In this document: in pieces, positions 7,448-17,365 of the stretch
Layout: the number at the start of each line of letters is the position of its first letter
Position numbering within the stretch: the first letter of the stretch is position 1
Assembly: GCA_963768165.1 (NCBI GenBank)
Contig: CAVYHJ010000002.1
Span: forward strand, 186,001 to 250,000
DNA length: 64,000 nucleotides
Reading direction: 5' to 3'
From: CAVYHJ01 sp963768165 [NCBI: uncultured bacterium]
Lineage (GTDB): Bacteria > UBP4 > UBA4092
Translations under genes and position numbers: made by a program
The notes under the pieces: model-generated
Told to the model about the DNA's origin: nothing
Database searches by the model: none
The model's input: only the letters and a program-made list of their open reading frames with translations

Positions 7448-10400
7448 ATGCGTAGTCTATTGTTAAACCGTTTATCTCCATTATTTGTCATATTCCTATT
7501 GCTGACAATTCCGGTTCATGCACAAGAAATACTGGCACAACCTGGCTGGGACAGGTTGATTCATCAACAAACCGCGTCGGCGGATTCTACTTTTAACCAG
7601 GTTTTAAAAACCCATCCAAATTCGCGGGATGCCTTATTGGGAAAAGCGATTCTCGCCAGTTATCAAGGTGACTTTGAGTCGGTTTTTGAGGATTATCTGT
7701 CTATTGTGTTGGCGGAACCGGATAATGCGGAGAATGAAGCTTATTTCCGGCGGATGTCCGAGTTTGAAATGCTGGCTCCTCATTATCCAAAATTGCGGGA
7801 TACTTATGAGAAGTTGTTGCAGATTTACAATACCCAACCTTTGCATCATCCCTATTTACGAACCGTAGCGAGTGAATATTTAACAAGGATTTATTACGCG
7901 GAAGGGGAGTTTCAAAAAGCAAAATCTCTGGAAGATTTGCTGGGATATATCACCAAATGGGACTATGTCCTCGGCCCGTTTGGGAAAACCGGTATGTCCG
8001 ATTTGAATCAAATATTCTCGCCGGAAGAAGATTTGTCATTAGACCATTACCCCGGCTGGGTACACCCGGTCAGCCGCCATCCCATAACCGTAAAACCTTA
8101 TTTGGGACAACTGAATCTCAACGATACTATTTATCCGAATAACGGGACAGCCTACGCTGTCACTGAAATAACCGTGAGCCAGGACACTGACGGGTGGATT
8201 GGATTATCCAGTAATAGTCTGGCGAAAGTTTGGATGGGTGGCAAGGTTGTCCTGATCCGCGACTATCCCCAAACTCAGTTAACCGGAACAAGCTGGTCAC
8301 CCGTTCATTTGCAGAAAGGGTGGAATCAAGTTGTCGTAAAGCTTGTTTCGCAAAATGGGAATATGAATTTCCGATTGCAAGTGTTGGATAATGCCGGATC
8401 TCCGATTCCCTTACTACCCAATTCGACCCTAAACAACGATTCTCTTACCACCTTGAATCCTTCACAAACAACGAATACATATATCCATCCGCCTTTTAGC
8501 TATAGCAATGACTCTGCGGAGGAATTGACAGCACAATTAAGCCGGGCGATGTTGGCGATTGAAAATAAAAATTTTGCGGAAGGGGAAAGTATCCTCCTCC
8601 GTTTCCAGAAAAAATATCCCGATTGGGGTTACCCCAATTTACTGCTGGCTGATTTGTATTTACGCCAATCAGAAAATCAACCGGCTTCCGCCCTCCGTCT
8701 TACCAATCAGGCAAAAGAATTATACGAACGGGTTAAGTCACAGATGCCCGACACGTTAGGTCCTTACCGGGGTTTAGCCTGGTATTATATCCATCAACGG
8801 CAATTCGACACGGCGCTGGATTATGCCAAACAGGCGGAAAAAATTGCGTCAAACTCCTATCTTGTTTCCTCATTGCTGGGAGAAATATATTCCCAGCGCG
8901 GGTTTGAGGTCGAAACGGAACAGGCCTGGGCGAAATGCACGGCACTGAATCCGCGATATGCGGAAGCGTATTCTAATTTAGCCGGTTGGAAAGAAAAGAA
9001 CGGGTTGTACAAAGAAATCCAGCCTTTAAATCAATACATTTATGATTTGGATCAAACCAATTGGAATTCCCTGGAACAATTGCGCAGAGATTTTGAACGG
9101 CAGGGAAATTATGCCGCCAGCCAAAAACTTTTGCAGGATTATTACGCAAATTTTTCTATGAATTTTCAGGGGAATATTCTCTTGGGAGAATTATCAGAAA
9201 AACTGAATCAACCACAAAAGGCCGTTGAATATTATTCCAAAGCCACCGAATTCAATCCCGACCATCCCGCGGGGTATGAGCATCTGGCGGAATTTGCTTT
9301 ACTTCAATCGGATACCACCAAGGCCATTTCCTTATTTCAAAAAGCGCTTTATTGCGCCCCTCACCGGGACGATATTCAGGATCGTGTCAGACTTTTATTG
9401 GGACAAAAAGATTTTTACGAACCCTATGATGTCGTATTCGAGACCGTGGATACTACCGGATACGATTCAGGAACCTATCCCCGTGCCGCGGTAATTTATC
9501 TATTGGATTTAGCGGTTTCGGTTTATCATCCCGATGGCAGTGAACGCACGATGGTACATCAAGCGGTCAAAATCTTGAATAAACAAGGCAGGGAACGATT
9601 CGAAGAAATCTCCATTCCCTCGAATGCCACAGTCATTCTCGCCAGAACCATTACCAAAGATGGGAAAATTTATAAACCTACTTTAATCACGCAAACTTCT
9701 TCCGGGAAAACTCTTTCCATGTATGCCGTGGAAGAAGGTACTATCGTGGAATATACTTATGTCTATAACGAAGGCGGGGGTGGTTCACCTGTCAACCGTT
9801 ATACCGCGGGAGAATTTTACTATCAAGAAAAAGAGGATGTCATGGCATTATCCCGCTCTGTATTTATTGTGCCGGATGGCGTATTGTTCCAATATCATTC
9901 TCATCCTGCGGATTTTCTGCCTACGATTTCTGTGACCACCCCCTTTAATTCCCCCTCCTTACTTAAGGAAGGGGGAGGGGGTGGTCAAAAAGTATACTTA
10001 TGGGAAAAAAGGAAAAGTCCGGGGATTAGAGATGAACCATTTATGCCCCCCATGGAAGATATCTCTGTCAATAATTTCGAATCCACCTATCCCAACTGGG
10101 AATCGGTCATTTTACCGATTCTGGACCATGTTCGAGAAGACTTGGTTCCATCATCCTGGATTTCTGAAACCGCAAAATCTTTAATTTCATCGGCTACCAC
10201 TGACAAAGAGAAAGTTCAAAAGATATACGACTTTGTGTCTCAAAAGATTACTTCCGACAATTCCGGCGGCGCGACAGTCACGGACATATTACTCATTGGA
10301 TCAGGTTCTATGAGAGAAAAAACCTTGTTGGCCAAAGCCCTGCTCGATGCCGTTCAAATCAAGTCAGAATTGATGCTTGTGACAACGGAAGATATTCCCG

Positions 10401-11245
10401 AAATTCAATCAGGGATTCCCCAGCCGGGACAATTTACTCGACCCTTACTTTATCTGCCGGATAAACCCGGAGGGTTTGAATATTTGGATTTTAGTTCCCA
10501 GTATCGTCCGGCAGGACACATATCAGAATCCATCCAGGGGAAAGCAGAAATCCGGTTATCCTCAAATGGATTTGGATTTTATTCTATTCCCGACTATAGC
10601 CAGACAGAACTTGGTACTTTCCATCAACTGGTTGTAACCGTTCTTAAAGACAGCACCTGCCGAGTGACCGGAAAAATCGTTTATTATGGCGATAACGCCG
10701 TATCTCTGCGGGATTATCTCAACGACCCCATTCGAAAAAAGCGTACTCTCGACGAAGAGATCAACCGGTTATTCCGGGGAATCGAAATCTCCACCAGCGC
10801 CTGGAACGGGTTAAACGATTTGACTCAGCCGGTTTCATTAACCTTTGAAGGGAAGGTTTCCAACCTGCTCACCCCCAATACCGAGGGATTCACTTTTACA
10901 CCTCTATTAGATAAACTCAGCCTATCCCGGTATGTCCCTGCTCCTCAACGGGAATATCCATTGCAAATTAATGATGCCATCGCTCATGGCGAGTATGAAC
11001 TTGAATTGAATTTGCCGGATACTATTCAAGTAGGCGGGTTACCTTCCGAACTTCTCGAAGTCAGTCCCTATGGAAATTATGAATTGCACTGGACTCCGGT
11101 TACGCAGCATCAATGGATTGGGAAACGTTCGGTGCTGATACCTAAATTGAAAATCAAAAAGGACCAATATCCCGATTTTCTGGACTTTTGTCAAAAGATT
11201 GATTCCTTGGAAAAGCAACAATTGCATCTTATTTGGGTTAAATAA
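7448..11245 (+). CDS. Secreted TPR / DUF3857 / transglutaminase-like protein
   Basis: 1265 residues. A signal peptide (cleavage near HAQE, residue 25) is followed by TPR-type helical repeats (about 380-660), a DUF3857-like domain (about 670-820; YPRAAVIYLLDLAVSVYHPD) and a transglutaminase-like segment (about 900-1010). In that segment the usual catalytic Cys block (GDCKDK-type) reads GSGSMREK, and no clear catalytic His follows, so it is probably enzymatically dead. Residues about 830-846 are encoded by a 51-bp in-frame repeat (R7). The start is the ATG at 7448; the earlier ATG reaches a stop after five codons. The Gfo/Idh gene follows after 26 bp. Confidence 0.75.
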   Translation: MRSLLLNRLSPLFVIFLLLTIPVHAQEILAQPGWDRLIHQQTASADSTFNQVLKTHPNSRDALLGKAILASYQGDFESVFEDYLSIVLAEPDNAENEAYFRRMSEFEMLAPHYPKLRDTYEKLLQIYNTQPLHHPYLRTVASEYLTRIYYAEGEFQKAKSLEDLLGYITKWDYVLGPFGKTGMSDLNQIFSPEEDLSLDHYPGWVHPVSRHPITVKPYLGQLNLNDTIYPNNGTAYAVTEITVSQDTDGWIGLSSNSLAKVWMGGKVVLIRDYPQTQLTGTSWSPVHLQKGWNQVVVKLVSQNGNMNFRLQVLDNAGSPIPLLPNSTLNNDSLTTLNPSQTTNTYIHPPFSYSNDSAEELTAQLSRAMLAIENKNFAEGESILLRFQKKYPDWGYPNLLLADLYLRQSENQPASALRLTNQAKELYERVKSQMPDTLGPYRGLAWYYIHQRQFDTALDYAKQAEKIASNSYLVSSLLGEIYSQRGFEVETEQAWAKCTALNPRYAEAYSNLAGWKEKNGLYKEIQPLNQYIYDLDQTNWNSLEQLRRDFERQGNYAASQKLLQDYYANFSMNFQGNILLGELSEKLNQPQKAVEYYSKATEFNPDHPAGYEHLAEFALLQSDTTKAISLFQKALYCAPHRDDIQDRVRLLLGQKDFYEPYDVVFETVDTTGYDSGTYPRAAVIYLLDLAVSVYHPDGSERTMVHQAVKILNKQGRERFEEISIPSNATVILARTITKDGKIYKPTLITQTSSGKTLSMYAVEEGTIVEYTYVYNEGGGGSPVNRYTAGEFYYQEKEDVMALSRSVFIVPDGVLFQYHSHPADFLPTISVTTPFNSPSLLKEGGGGGQKVYLWEKRKSPGIRDEPFMPPMEDISVNNFESTYPNWESVILPILDHVREDLVPSSWISETAKSLISSATTDKEKVQKIYDFVSQKITSDNSGGATVTDILLIGSGSMREKTLLAKALLDAVQIKSELMLVTTEDIPEIQSGIPQPGQFTRPLLYLPDKPGGFEYLDFSSQYRPAGHISESIQGKAEIRLSSNGFGFYSIPDYSQTELGTFHQLVVTVLKDSTCRVTGKIVYYGDNAVSLRDYLNDPIRKKRTLDEEINRLFRGIEISTSAWNGLNDLTQPVSLTFEGKVSNLLTPNTEGFTFTPLLDKLSLSRYVPAPQREYPLQINDAIAHGEYELELNLPDTIQVGGLPSELLEVSPYGNYELHWTPVTQHQWIGKRSVLIPKLKIKKDQYPDFLDFCQKIDSLEKQQLHLIWVK
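9935..9985. repeat. 51-bp palindromic repeat R7 inside the TPR/DUF3857 gene
   Basis: The unit runs from accacccccttt to gggggtggt and folds back on itself. It is exactly 17 codons (encoding TTPFNSPSLLKEGGGGG) and keeps the frame. A related repeat lies at 37039-37087 between kdpA1 and kdpB1. Confidence 0.8.
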
Positions 11246-11271
11246 TTAAACATTAAGTTGAAAGGTGAGTT

Positions 11272-12267
11272 ATGAGAAGAATTCAAGTCGGCGTTGTAGG
11301 CGTTAATGGGATGGGGCGAGGACATTTGGAGGCGATTTCCAAATCGAAGAAAGTAGAATTGGTCGCGGTTTGTGATGTCCAATTTCAGCCTCTTCAGGCG
11401 GCGATGAAAAAGTATGCTGTGCCCGGATTCACGGACTATGAAAAGATGTTTCGCACGGTTCCCATGGACGGAGTTATTCTGATTCTACCGCATTTTGCCT
11501 ATCCCAAAGCCGTGGATTCTGCTATCAAACATCGCATACATATCCTAAAAGAAAAGCCCTTGGCGCGAAATTTCAAAGAAGCCCAAGAGATGGTAAATAA
11601 AGTTAACGAGTCTGGCTTGGTATTTATGTTAGCAACCCAACGAAGGTATCATTCGGCGTTCGGGCAGGTTCACAAATACTTACCGAAAATCGGGCGGGTA
11701 TTTCTCGCGCGGGCACAATATGTTTTTCATTGGAAGTCCAAGGATATGAGTTGGCGTGGAGTTAAGAAATTGGCAGGTGGTGGAACTTTGCTGGATATGG
11801 GTTATCATGTCGTGGACATGGTCGTATCCAATCTCGGATTACCGGAGGAAGTGTATGGGTATCATGAATCTGTTGGCGCTCCCGGAGTGAAACATGATAC
11901 GGAAGATACTTCCGTGGTCACATTCCGATATAAAAACGGATGTATCGGATATTTATTGAATTCCTGGGTTTCCAACCCTACGGAAGAAACCGTCATTTTT
12001 CATGGAACCAAAGGAATTTTAGTTGCCGATTGGCAGGGTCTGCGTTTGTTGAAACCTGACGGCAAAGAAGTCAAGAAAATCCCGGCGGACCCGAATTGGG
12101 TCAACACACTTTTAACTCAAGTGGAGCATTTTGCTGATTGTATTCGGCTTAAGAAAAAACCTCTTACTTCCGCTGATAAAAATTTAGCAAATATGGCACT
12201 CATCGAAGCCGCCTATAAATCATATAAAACTCACAAACCGCAAAACCCACATCTGTTATTGAAATAA
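11272..12267 (+). CDS. Gfo/Idh/MocA family NAD(P)-dependent oxidoreductase
   Basis: 331 residues, usual length for the family. An N-terminal Rossmann fold (VGVVGVNGMGRGHLEAI), the EKPLARN motif near residue 100 with the catalytic Lys, and GGGTLLDMGYHVVDM near 165-180 carrying the family His are all present. Members oxidise or reduce sugars and cyclitols. The substrate cannot be deduced and the neighbours (TPR protein upstream, ABC exporter downstream) do not fix it. Confidence 0.88.
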   Translation: MRRIQVGVVGVNGMGRGHLEAISKSKKVELVAVCDVQFQPLQAAMKKYAVPGFTDYEKMFRTVPMDGVILILPHFAYPKAVDSAIKHRIHILKEKPLARNFKEAQEMVNKVNESGLVFMLATQRRYHSAFGQVHKYLPKIGRVFLARAQYVFHWKSKDMSWRGVKKLAGGGTLLDMGYHVVDMVVSNLGLPEEVYGYHESVGAPGVKHDTEDTSVVTFRYKNGCIGYLLNSWVSNPTEETVIFHGTKGILVADWQGLRLLKPDGKEVKKIPADPNWVNTLLTQVEHFADCIRLKKKPLTSADKNLANMALIEAAYKSYKTHKPQNPHLLLK

Positions 12268-12324
12268 ATATTTGCTCCGTTCCAATCTTTTCAATCTCCG
12301 CGACATGTTATAATTTTTAACATT

Positions 12325-13350
12325 ATGTCATCTGCCCTAATTTCCGTTCATCAATTAACCAAAACTTTTAAAACTTTTCACCGTAAGGAAGGCGTTGGTG
12401 GTGCGGTTTACAATTTATTCAAGCGGGATTATCGTCAAGTCCTGGCGGTTGACCATATCTCGTTTGAAATTCAAGACGGGGAATTCATTGGATACATCGG
12501 CCCCAATGGCGCGGGAAAATCCACCACGATCAAAATGTTAACTGGTATCCTCGCGCCAACGTCCGGCGATATTCGAGTCGCGGGATTTATCCCTTGGAAA
12601 CAGCGTCGGAAATATGTCACGCAAATCGGTGTGGTGTTTGGTCAGCGGACTCAGCTCTGGTGGGATATCGCCGTCATTGAATCCTTTAAACTATTGCAAA
12701 AGATTTACGAGATTCCGTTGGACGTTTTCAAAAAACAACTGGACACCTACACTGAGATTCTTGAACTAAAAGAATTCCTCCACACGCCTGTCCGTAAACT
12801 CAGTTTGGGTCAAAGAATGCGCTGTGATTTAACCGCTTCCCTACTACACCAGCCAAAAATTCTTTTTCTCGATGAGCCGTCGATTGGATTGGACGTGGTC
12901 GCCAAATCTCGCATCCGTGATTTCTTAAAATATCTTAACCAGCAATTCAAAACCACAATCCTTTTGACCACCCATGACTTGGATGAGATTGAGAAACTCT
13001 GTCCGCGTATTGTTCTCATAGACCACGGAAAAAAAGTCTATGACGGATTGCTTGATACTCTTTTGGATTCCTGTGTCCTGACTCAAAAAATTACCGTTGA
13101 CCTGGAAGACTCCTCGAAATTGGATTTCCTGCAATCGAAAAAAGGGAACGGGATTATGGATTATGCACGGATTAATCCCTATCAAGGAACCATCACGATT
13201 GACCGCAAAAAAATGAGCGCGGGGGAAGCGGTTGCATTAGTCTTAACCAAGACGACCGTAAAAGATTTAAAGATCGAAGAACCCTCAATCGAAGATGTCA
13301 TCCGGGATATCTATGAAGGGAAACAAATTCTTCCATCGAGTAACCTATGA
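12325..13350 (+). CDS. ABC transporter ATP-binding protein (ABC-2 export type)
   Basis: 341 residues. Walker A GPNGAGKSTT, signature LSLGQRM, Walker B ILFLDEP with SIGLD, and the H-loop THD are all visible. The long C-terminal extension and the GVVFGQRTQLWWD segment after Walker A match the NatA-like uncharacterised ABC-2 ATPases that pair with two integral permeases. Its stop overlaps the first permease start by 4 bp (ATGA), so the three genes are translationally coupled. Cargo is unknown. Confidence 0.9.
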   Translation: MSSALISVHQLTKTFKTFHRKEGVGGAVYNLFKRDYRQVLAVDHISFEIQDGEFIGYIGPNGAGKSTTIKMLTGILAPTSGDIRVAGFIPWKQRRKYVTQIGVVFGQRTQLWWDIAVIESFKLLQKIYEIPLDVFKKQLDTYTEILELKEFLHTPVRKLSLGQRMRCDLTASLLHQPKILFLDEPSIGLDVVAKSRIRDFLKYLNQQFKTTILLTTHDLDEIEKLCPRIVLIDHGKKVYDGLLDTLLDSCVLTQKITVDLEDSSKLDFLQSKKGNGIMDYARINPYQGTITIDRKKMSAGEAVALVLTKTTVKDLKIEEPSIEDVIRDIYEGKQILPSSNL

Positions 13351-14162
13351 GTACCTCTTTCACCAAGATTCAGAAATATACCGAATACCTGCGTATATCC
13401 TTTCTCACTATGCTGGCGTATCGCGCGCGTTACTTTATCGGAATCACGACTTACATTATCTATATCGCCGTCAATTACTTCATCTGGAAAGCCATGTTCA
13501 ATTCCTCCGCATCTACCATCGGCGGATACACCTTCCCGCAAATGATTACCTACATTAACGTGGGTTGGATTTCCCGGAGTTTCTACTTTAATCGGCTCGA
13601 TACGGAAATCGCGCAAAAAGTAGTCAAAGGGGATTTGGCGCTGGATTTGCTGAAGCCCGTGGACTTTCAAATGATGCAGTATGCCCGAACGTTTGGAGAG
13701 GCGGTTTTCCGGTTATTCCTATTCACCCTGCCGACCTTCGTGGTGGCAATCTTCTTTTTTCCCATCCAGTTACCCGCTCATTCGACAACCTATGTTCTCT
13801 TCGTAATCAGCACACTCTTTGCCTTCTTACTTTTTACTTCCATCAATTACATTGTCGGTTTATTTTCCATCCCCTTGCAGAACATTGAAGGGTTGTCCTA
13901 TGCCAAGTCTAATTTGATGTTATTCTTTACCGGCTTGGTGATTCCCTTCAATCTCTTTCCGCCGATCATTACTCAAATTCTTAATTGTCTTCCCTTCGGC
14001 GGAATCTCTTATATCCCCTTGCAAATTTATCTGGAAAAGTTGTCTTTCCTAGGAATTTTTAAAGCTTTTGCAAATCAAATTATTTGGATTTTGGTTCTTC
14101 ATGCCATGGGTCGGTTAATTTATACTCAGTTCACTCGCAAGATTATTATTCAAGGAGGCTAA
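13347..14162 (+). CDS. ABC-2 type permease, first subunit
   Basis: 271 residues with about six membrane spans. A conserved cytoplasmic stretch, KVVKGDLALDLLKPVDFQ, occurs after the second span, as in the COG4587-type permease that partners this class of ATPase. It overlaps the ATPase gene by 4 bp and is followed immediately by the second permease, so all three form one exporter. Confidence 0.85.
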   Translation: MSTSFTKIQKYTEYLRISFLTMLAYRARYFIGITTYIIYIAVNYFIWKAMFNSSASTIGGYTFPQMITYINVGWISRSFYFNRLDTEIAQKVVKGDLALDLLKPVDFQMMQYARTFGEAVFRLFLFTLPTFVVAIFFFPIQLPAHSTTYVLFVISTLFAFLLFTSINYIVGLFSIPLQNIEGLSYAKSNLMLFFTGLVIPFNLFPPIITQILNCLPFGGISYIPLQIYLEKLSFLGIFKAFANQIIWILVLHAMGRLIYTQFTRKIIIQGG

Positions 14163-14966
14163 ATGCTTAAAACGATTATCTTTCATCTCAAAATCGGGTT
14201 CGGCCAGCAGGTGCAATTCCTTAAAGCGAAAATGGCGTATCAGGAAGATTTCTGGATTGGGCTGGTCGCGAACACTCTCTTGCACGTGGTCAACTTAATA
14301 TTTATTAACGTCATATTCGAACAGACCAAGTCTCTGGCAGGCTGGGGAAAATATGACGTGTTCTTTATCTACGGAATGTCCATCATCCCTTACTCTCTTT
14401 TCCACGGACTCTTTTCCAATATCTATTATTTGGCGAATGATTATATTGTCGAAGGAAATCTGGACCGGATTCTCCTCCGTCCGGTCAATAGCCTTTATCA
14501 GATTTATACCCAGAAAGTAGAACTGGAAGATTTAAGCGATATTTTTCTCGGTATTGGTATCCTGATTTATTCTTCCTTGGCTCTGCATTTACATTGGGGG
14601 ATTCTGGAATATTTCGGATTGATTTTCTTTGTGATTTGCGGAGTGGCGGTATTTGTCGGCGTATTCACGACTTTATCATGTCTCAGTTTCTGGTTTTCCG
14701 ACCGCACCGGCTTGATTCCCCCGGTCTATAACATGATGCAATTCGGCAGGTATCCTGTGACTATTTATAATTCCGTTGTCAAATTCATCCTATCTTGGAT
14801 CATCCCCTTTGCCTTTATCGGATTCTACCCCTCGACCTGGTTTATCCGCCGAGCGGAGTTCTCGCATTTTCTTCTCATCACACCCGTCGTTGCCTTCGGT
14901 TGTATGTTCGTCGGCTACCTTACCTGGCATTTCGGATTACGACGATATGAGAGTACGGGAAGTTAA
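14163..14966 (+). CDS. ABC-2 type permease, second subunit
   Basis: 267 residues, about six spans. It has the parallel stretch YIVEGNLDRILLRPVNSLYQ, matching the related COG3694-type permease. It begins on the base after the preceding gene ends, with AAGGAGG just upstream of the ATG. The two different permeases imply a heterodimeric channel. The exported substrate is not known. Confidence 0.85.
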   Translation: MLKTIIFHLKIGFGQQVQFLKAKMAYQEDFWIGLVANTLLHVVNLIFINVIFEQTKSLAGWGKYDVFFIYGMSIIPYSLFHGLFSNIYYLANDYIVEGNLDRILLRPVNSLYQIYTQKVELEDLSDIFLGIGILIYSSLALHLHWGILEYFGLIFFVICGVAVFVGVFTTLSCLSFWFSDRTGLIPPVYNMMQFGRYPVTIYNSVVKFILSWIIPFAFIGFYPSTWFIRRAEFSHFLLITPVVAFGCMFVGYLTWHFGLRRYESTGS

Positions 14967-15045
14967 AAATTATCTTGATCAATGCCAATCAGTGTTATCC
15001 GTGTCATCAGTGTACATTCTTTAACTTGGAACACCCAGCATCTAT

Positions 15046-16110
15046 CTACAATTTTATCACCAACTTGCCAAAGACCTGTCTCGATTCCATAATCGTCTCG
15101 GCTTTACTCACGTCTTTTAACGGATGCACGGAATGAATCGCGGGTTTCAATTTCCCCAGCGCCACCAATTCGGTCACGTGCAATAATTCATTGCGCGTCC
15201 CCAGCATGGAACCCATGATATTTAATTGCCGCGAAAAGATGTAGCGTAAATCCACTTTCACTTCCGGTCCGGTGGTTGACCCGCAAAAGACCAATCGGCC
15301 ATTCTTGCATAACGATTTCAAACTCTTGTCAAAAGTCGCGGGACCCACATGTTCAAACACCACATCCACGCCCCGCCCGCCGGTCAATTCCTTCACCTTT
15401 TCGTAAAAATCATGCGTCGGGAATGAAGTGTTCTCTACGGATTTCCCGACGCCGTAATCAATCGCTTCATCCGCGCCCAGTTTTTTACACTGTGCCAATT
15501 TCTCCTCACTACTGGACAGGGCTATCACTCTGGCACCGAACAATTTGGCAATTTGTATCGCTGCTGTTCCAATACCACTGCTCGCTCCCAAAATCAATAC
15601 CGTCTCCGCTGGACGTAATTTCGCCCGTCCTATCAACATGTGCCACGCCGTTAAATACGCCAATGGAAACGCTGCCGCGTCTTCGAATGAAATCGTCTTG
15701 GGTTTGGGTATCACATGCTTCGCCGGGACAGCGGCGTATTCCGCAAACGCCCCTTGCGTATGCCCGCCGAATAATTTAAATTGAACGCAGGTGCTTTCCT
15801 CTCCCATCCGGCAATATTCACATTCAAAACACGGTTGTCCGGGAGAGATAATCACCTCGTCCCCGATTTTCCACTGCGTTACCCGCGCCCCGACTTTCTC
15901 GATAATCCCCGCCCCCTCACACCCGCCGATATGCGGCATCGGCGCGTGATACGCCGGGATTCCCTTCCGAATCCACACATCCACATGATTAATCGAAGTC
16001 GCCTTCACCCGCACCAACACTTCATCTTCTTTCATCTCTGGTTGGGGAAATTGCTCTTCATACGTTAACTTCTCAACCCCACCCGGCTCATAAAAAACTA
16101 CAGCTTTCAT
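15046..16110 (-). CDS. Zinc-binding medium-chain dehydrogenase/reductase
   Basis: 354 residues. The four structural-zinc cysteines are present in order in CFECEYCRMGEESTC near residues 95-110. The NAD(P)-binding block LILGASSGIGTAAIQIAK lies near 175-190. The catalytic zinc site is weak: the usual Cys in the CHTD region reads NHVD, and the GHE position reads GCE. It is therefore more likely a quinone- or enoyl-type reductase than a classical alcohol dehydrogenase. It is transcribed convergently with the ABC operon. Confidence 0.85.
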   Translation of the reverse strand: MKAVVFYEPGGVEKLTYEEQFPQPEMKEDEVLVRVKATSINHVDVWIRKGIPAYHAPMPHIGGCEGAGIIEKVGARVTQWKIGDEVIISPGQPCFECEYCRMGEESTCVQFKLFGGHTQGAFAEYAAVPAKHVIPKPKTISFEDAAAFPLAYLTAWHMLIGRAKLRPAETVLILGASSGIGTAAIQIAKLFGARVIALSSSEEKLAQCKKLGADEAIDYGVGKSVENTSFPTHDFYEKVKELTGGRGVDVVFEHVGPATFDKSLKSLCKNGRLVFCGSTTGPEVKVDLRYIFSRQLNIMGSMLGTRNELLHVTELVALGKLKPAIHSVHPLKDVSKAETIMESRQVFGKLVIKL

Positions 16111-16186
16111 CGTATGTTCTCCTTCTCATTTGATTATACATTGAATGTCTTGCTCATTTAAACTGGGTTTGGTATATTCTCAGGTT

Positions 16187-16540
16187 ATGAAAGTGGCTTC
16201 AGGAAAAAAGAAAAGGATACTCAATTTAATAGTGTATGTATTTACTAATAAAATTACAACACGTATACTCAGTATAGGATTCTTTGCTTTATATGTTGGC
16301 TTTTCTATGACAAATCAGCGTACTGCTGCATTCCGTCTGATCGGAGTATATTTTATTTGCGGTGCGCTATATAATCTTCGTCATCCGTGTGTCCCTTATG
16401 GAATTAGAGGACAACCACCAGCAGGATATTTAAGAGGGATTTATGCGGTTATCTTTGATATTGTGATTTTTATTATTGGTTTATATTTTATTGTTTCACC
16501 AGAGTTGGCTAAGGAAATTTACGCTTATATGCATTCTTGA
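16187..16540 (+). CDS. Small hypothetical membrane protein
   Basis: 117 residues from MKVASGKKKRILN, with three likely spans (about 20-40, 45-65 and 80-105). I do not recognise the family. An earlier ATG at 16145 is in frame, but a TTGCTC-N17-TATATT promoter-like pair overlaps that stretch, so transcription probably begins too late for it and 16187 is preferred. It stands alone between the dehydrogenase and a secreted protein. Confidence 0.5.
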   Translation: MKVASGKKKRILNLIVYVFTNKITTRILSIGFFALYVGFSMTNQRTAAFRLIGVYFICGALYNLRHPCVPYGIRGQPPAGYLRGIYAVIFDIVIFIIGLYFIVSPELAKEIYAYMHS

Positions 16541-16575
16541 TATTTAGATAGAGCAATGCATCCTTCACCGCATCC

Positions 16576-16613
16576 TTGTCATTCTGAGCGCAGCGAAGAA
16601 TCCCTGTGTTCTA
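16576..16613. repeat. Repeat family R1 (copy b, inverted)
   Basis: Reverse-complement copy of the element at 341-377 (tcattctgagcgcagcgaag and following). Non-coding, between two small ORFs. Confidence 0.75.
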
Positions 16614-16794
16614 CTCCCATATTATAGATTCAATGCGTCGGGAATTTTAGTGTTCTTTACGGTATTCCTGATGCATCTTTTAAAAAGGTTAAATTGTGAT
16701 TGACATGATTAATTTCGTATGATAACCTTACGTTTCGTGTGGTAGGCGAAAATTTGATTTTTCCACATATTAACTCTAAAGGGAGGTAGTCGTT

Positions 16795-17298
16795 ATGAAG
16801 AAAATAATTCTATTCAGTTCGCTATTCGTATTTTTCATGATTGGATGGACTTGGACAAAAGTTGCGTGGACTAATTCTTTGGGTCCATTCGAAGACGTAT
16901 ATACACTGATTCCAATGAGCGGGTACACTACACTTCAGATCCAGTATGAATATTCAACAACAAGGTTTCAATTAAAATTGCCATCCAAACCTGATTTGAT
17001 TATGGAAAAGATTGAGAAAATAAAATTGTCAGTGAGTAAAAGTCCACATCCCTACCATATCATTATTGAGTTCAGTTCTGATTATACTACTCAATTTGCT
17101 AAGCTTACTAGAAAAAACATAGGAAAATATATGGCAGTAATTGCGGATAACAAAGTGCTGGCTTGTAGAGTAATTACAAATACCACTTCGAATACTTACA
17201 TATTTATCAATTGGAGCGGTACTAACGAAGAGAATTCCCAATTCATAAAGTGGCTTAAAGGCAAGCCTCTGGAATTTTATTTTATTGTAATACCGTAA
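16795..17298 (+). CDS. Hypothetical secreted or membrane-anchored protein
   Basis: 167 residues. The N-terminal hydrophobic segment (IILFSSLFVFFMIGWTWTK) acts as a signal or anchor. The rest is hydrophilic and beta-rich in appearance. GGGAGG precedes the ATG by 8 nt, which supports the start. No family recognised. Confidence 0.6.
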   Translation: MKKIILFSSLFVFFMIGWTWTKVAWTNSLGPFEDVYTLIPMSGYTTLQIQYEYSTTRFQLKLPSKPDLIMEKIEKIKLSVSKSPHPYHIIIEFSSDYTTQFAKLTRKNIGKYMAVIADNKVLACRVITNTTSNTYIFINWSGTNEENSQFIKWLKGKPLEFYFIVIP

Positions 17299-17365
17299 AT
17301 TATTTTTCCCTACTTCAGAAATAAAAAGTCTTTGAACGCGCGCCTCTCAAAACCCAACCACCGGA

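Noticed and set aside
15276-15779. 167-codon plus-strand ORF opposite the dehydrogenase
   Set aside because: Antisense shadow in a GC-rich codon context; no RBS and no domain.
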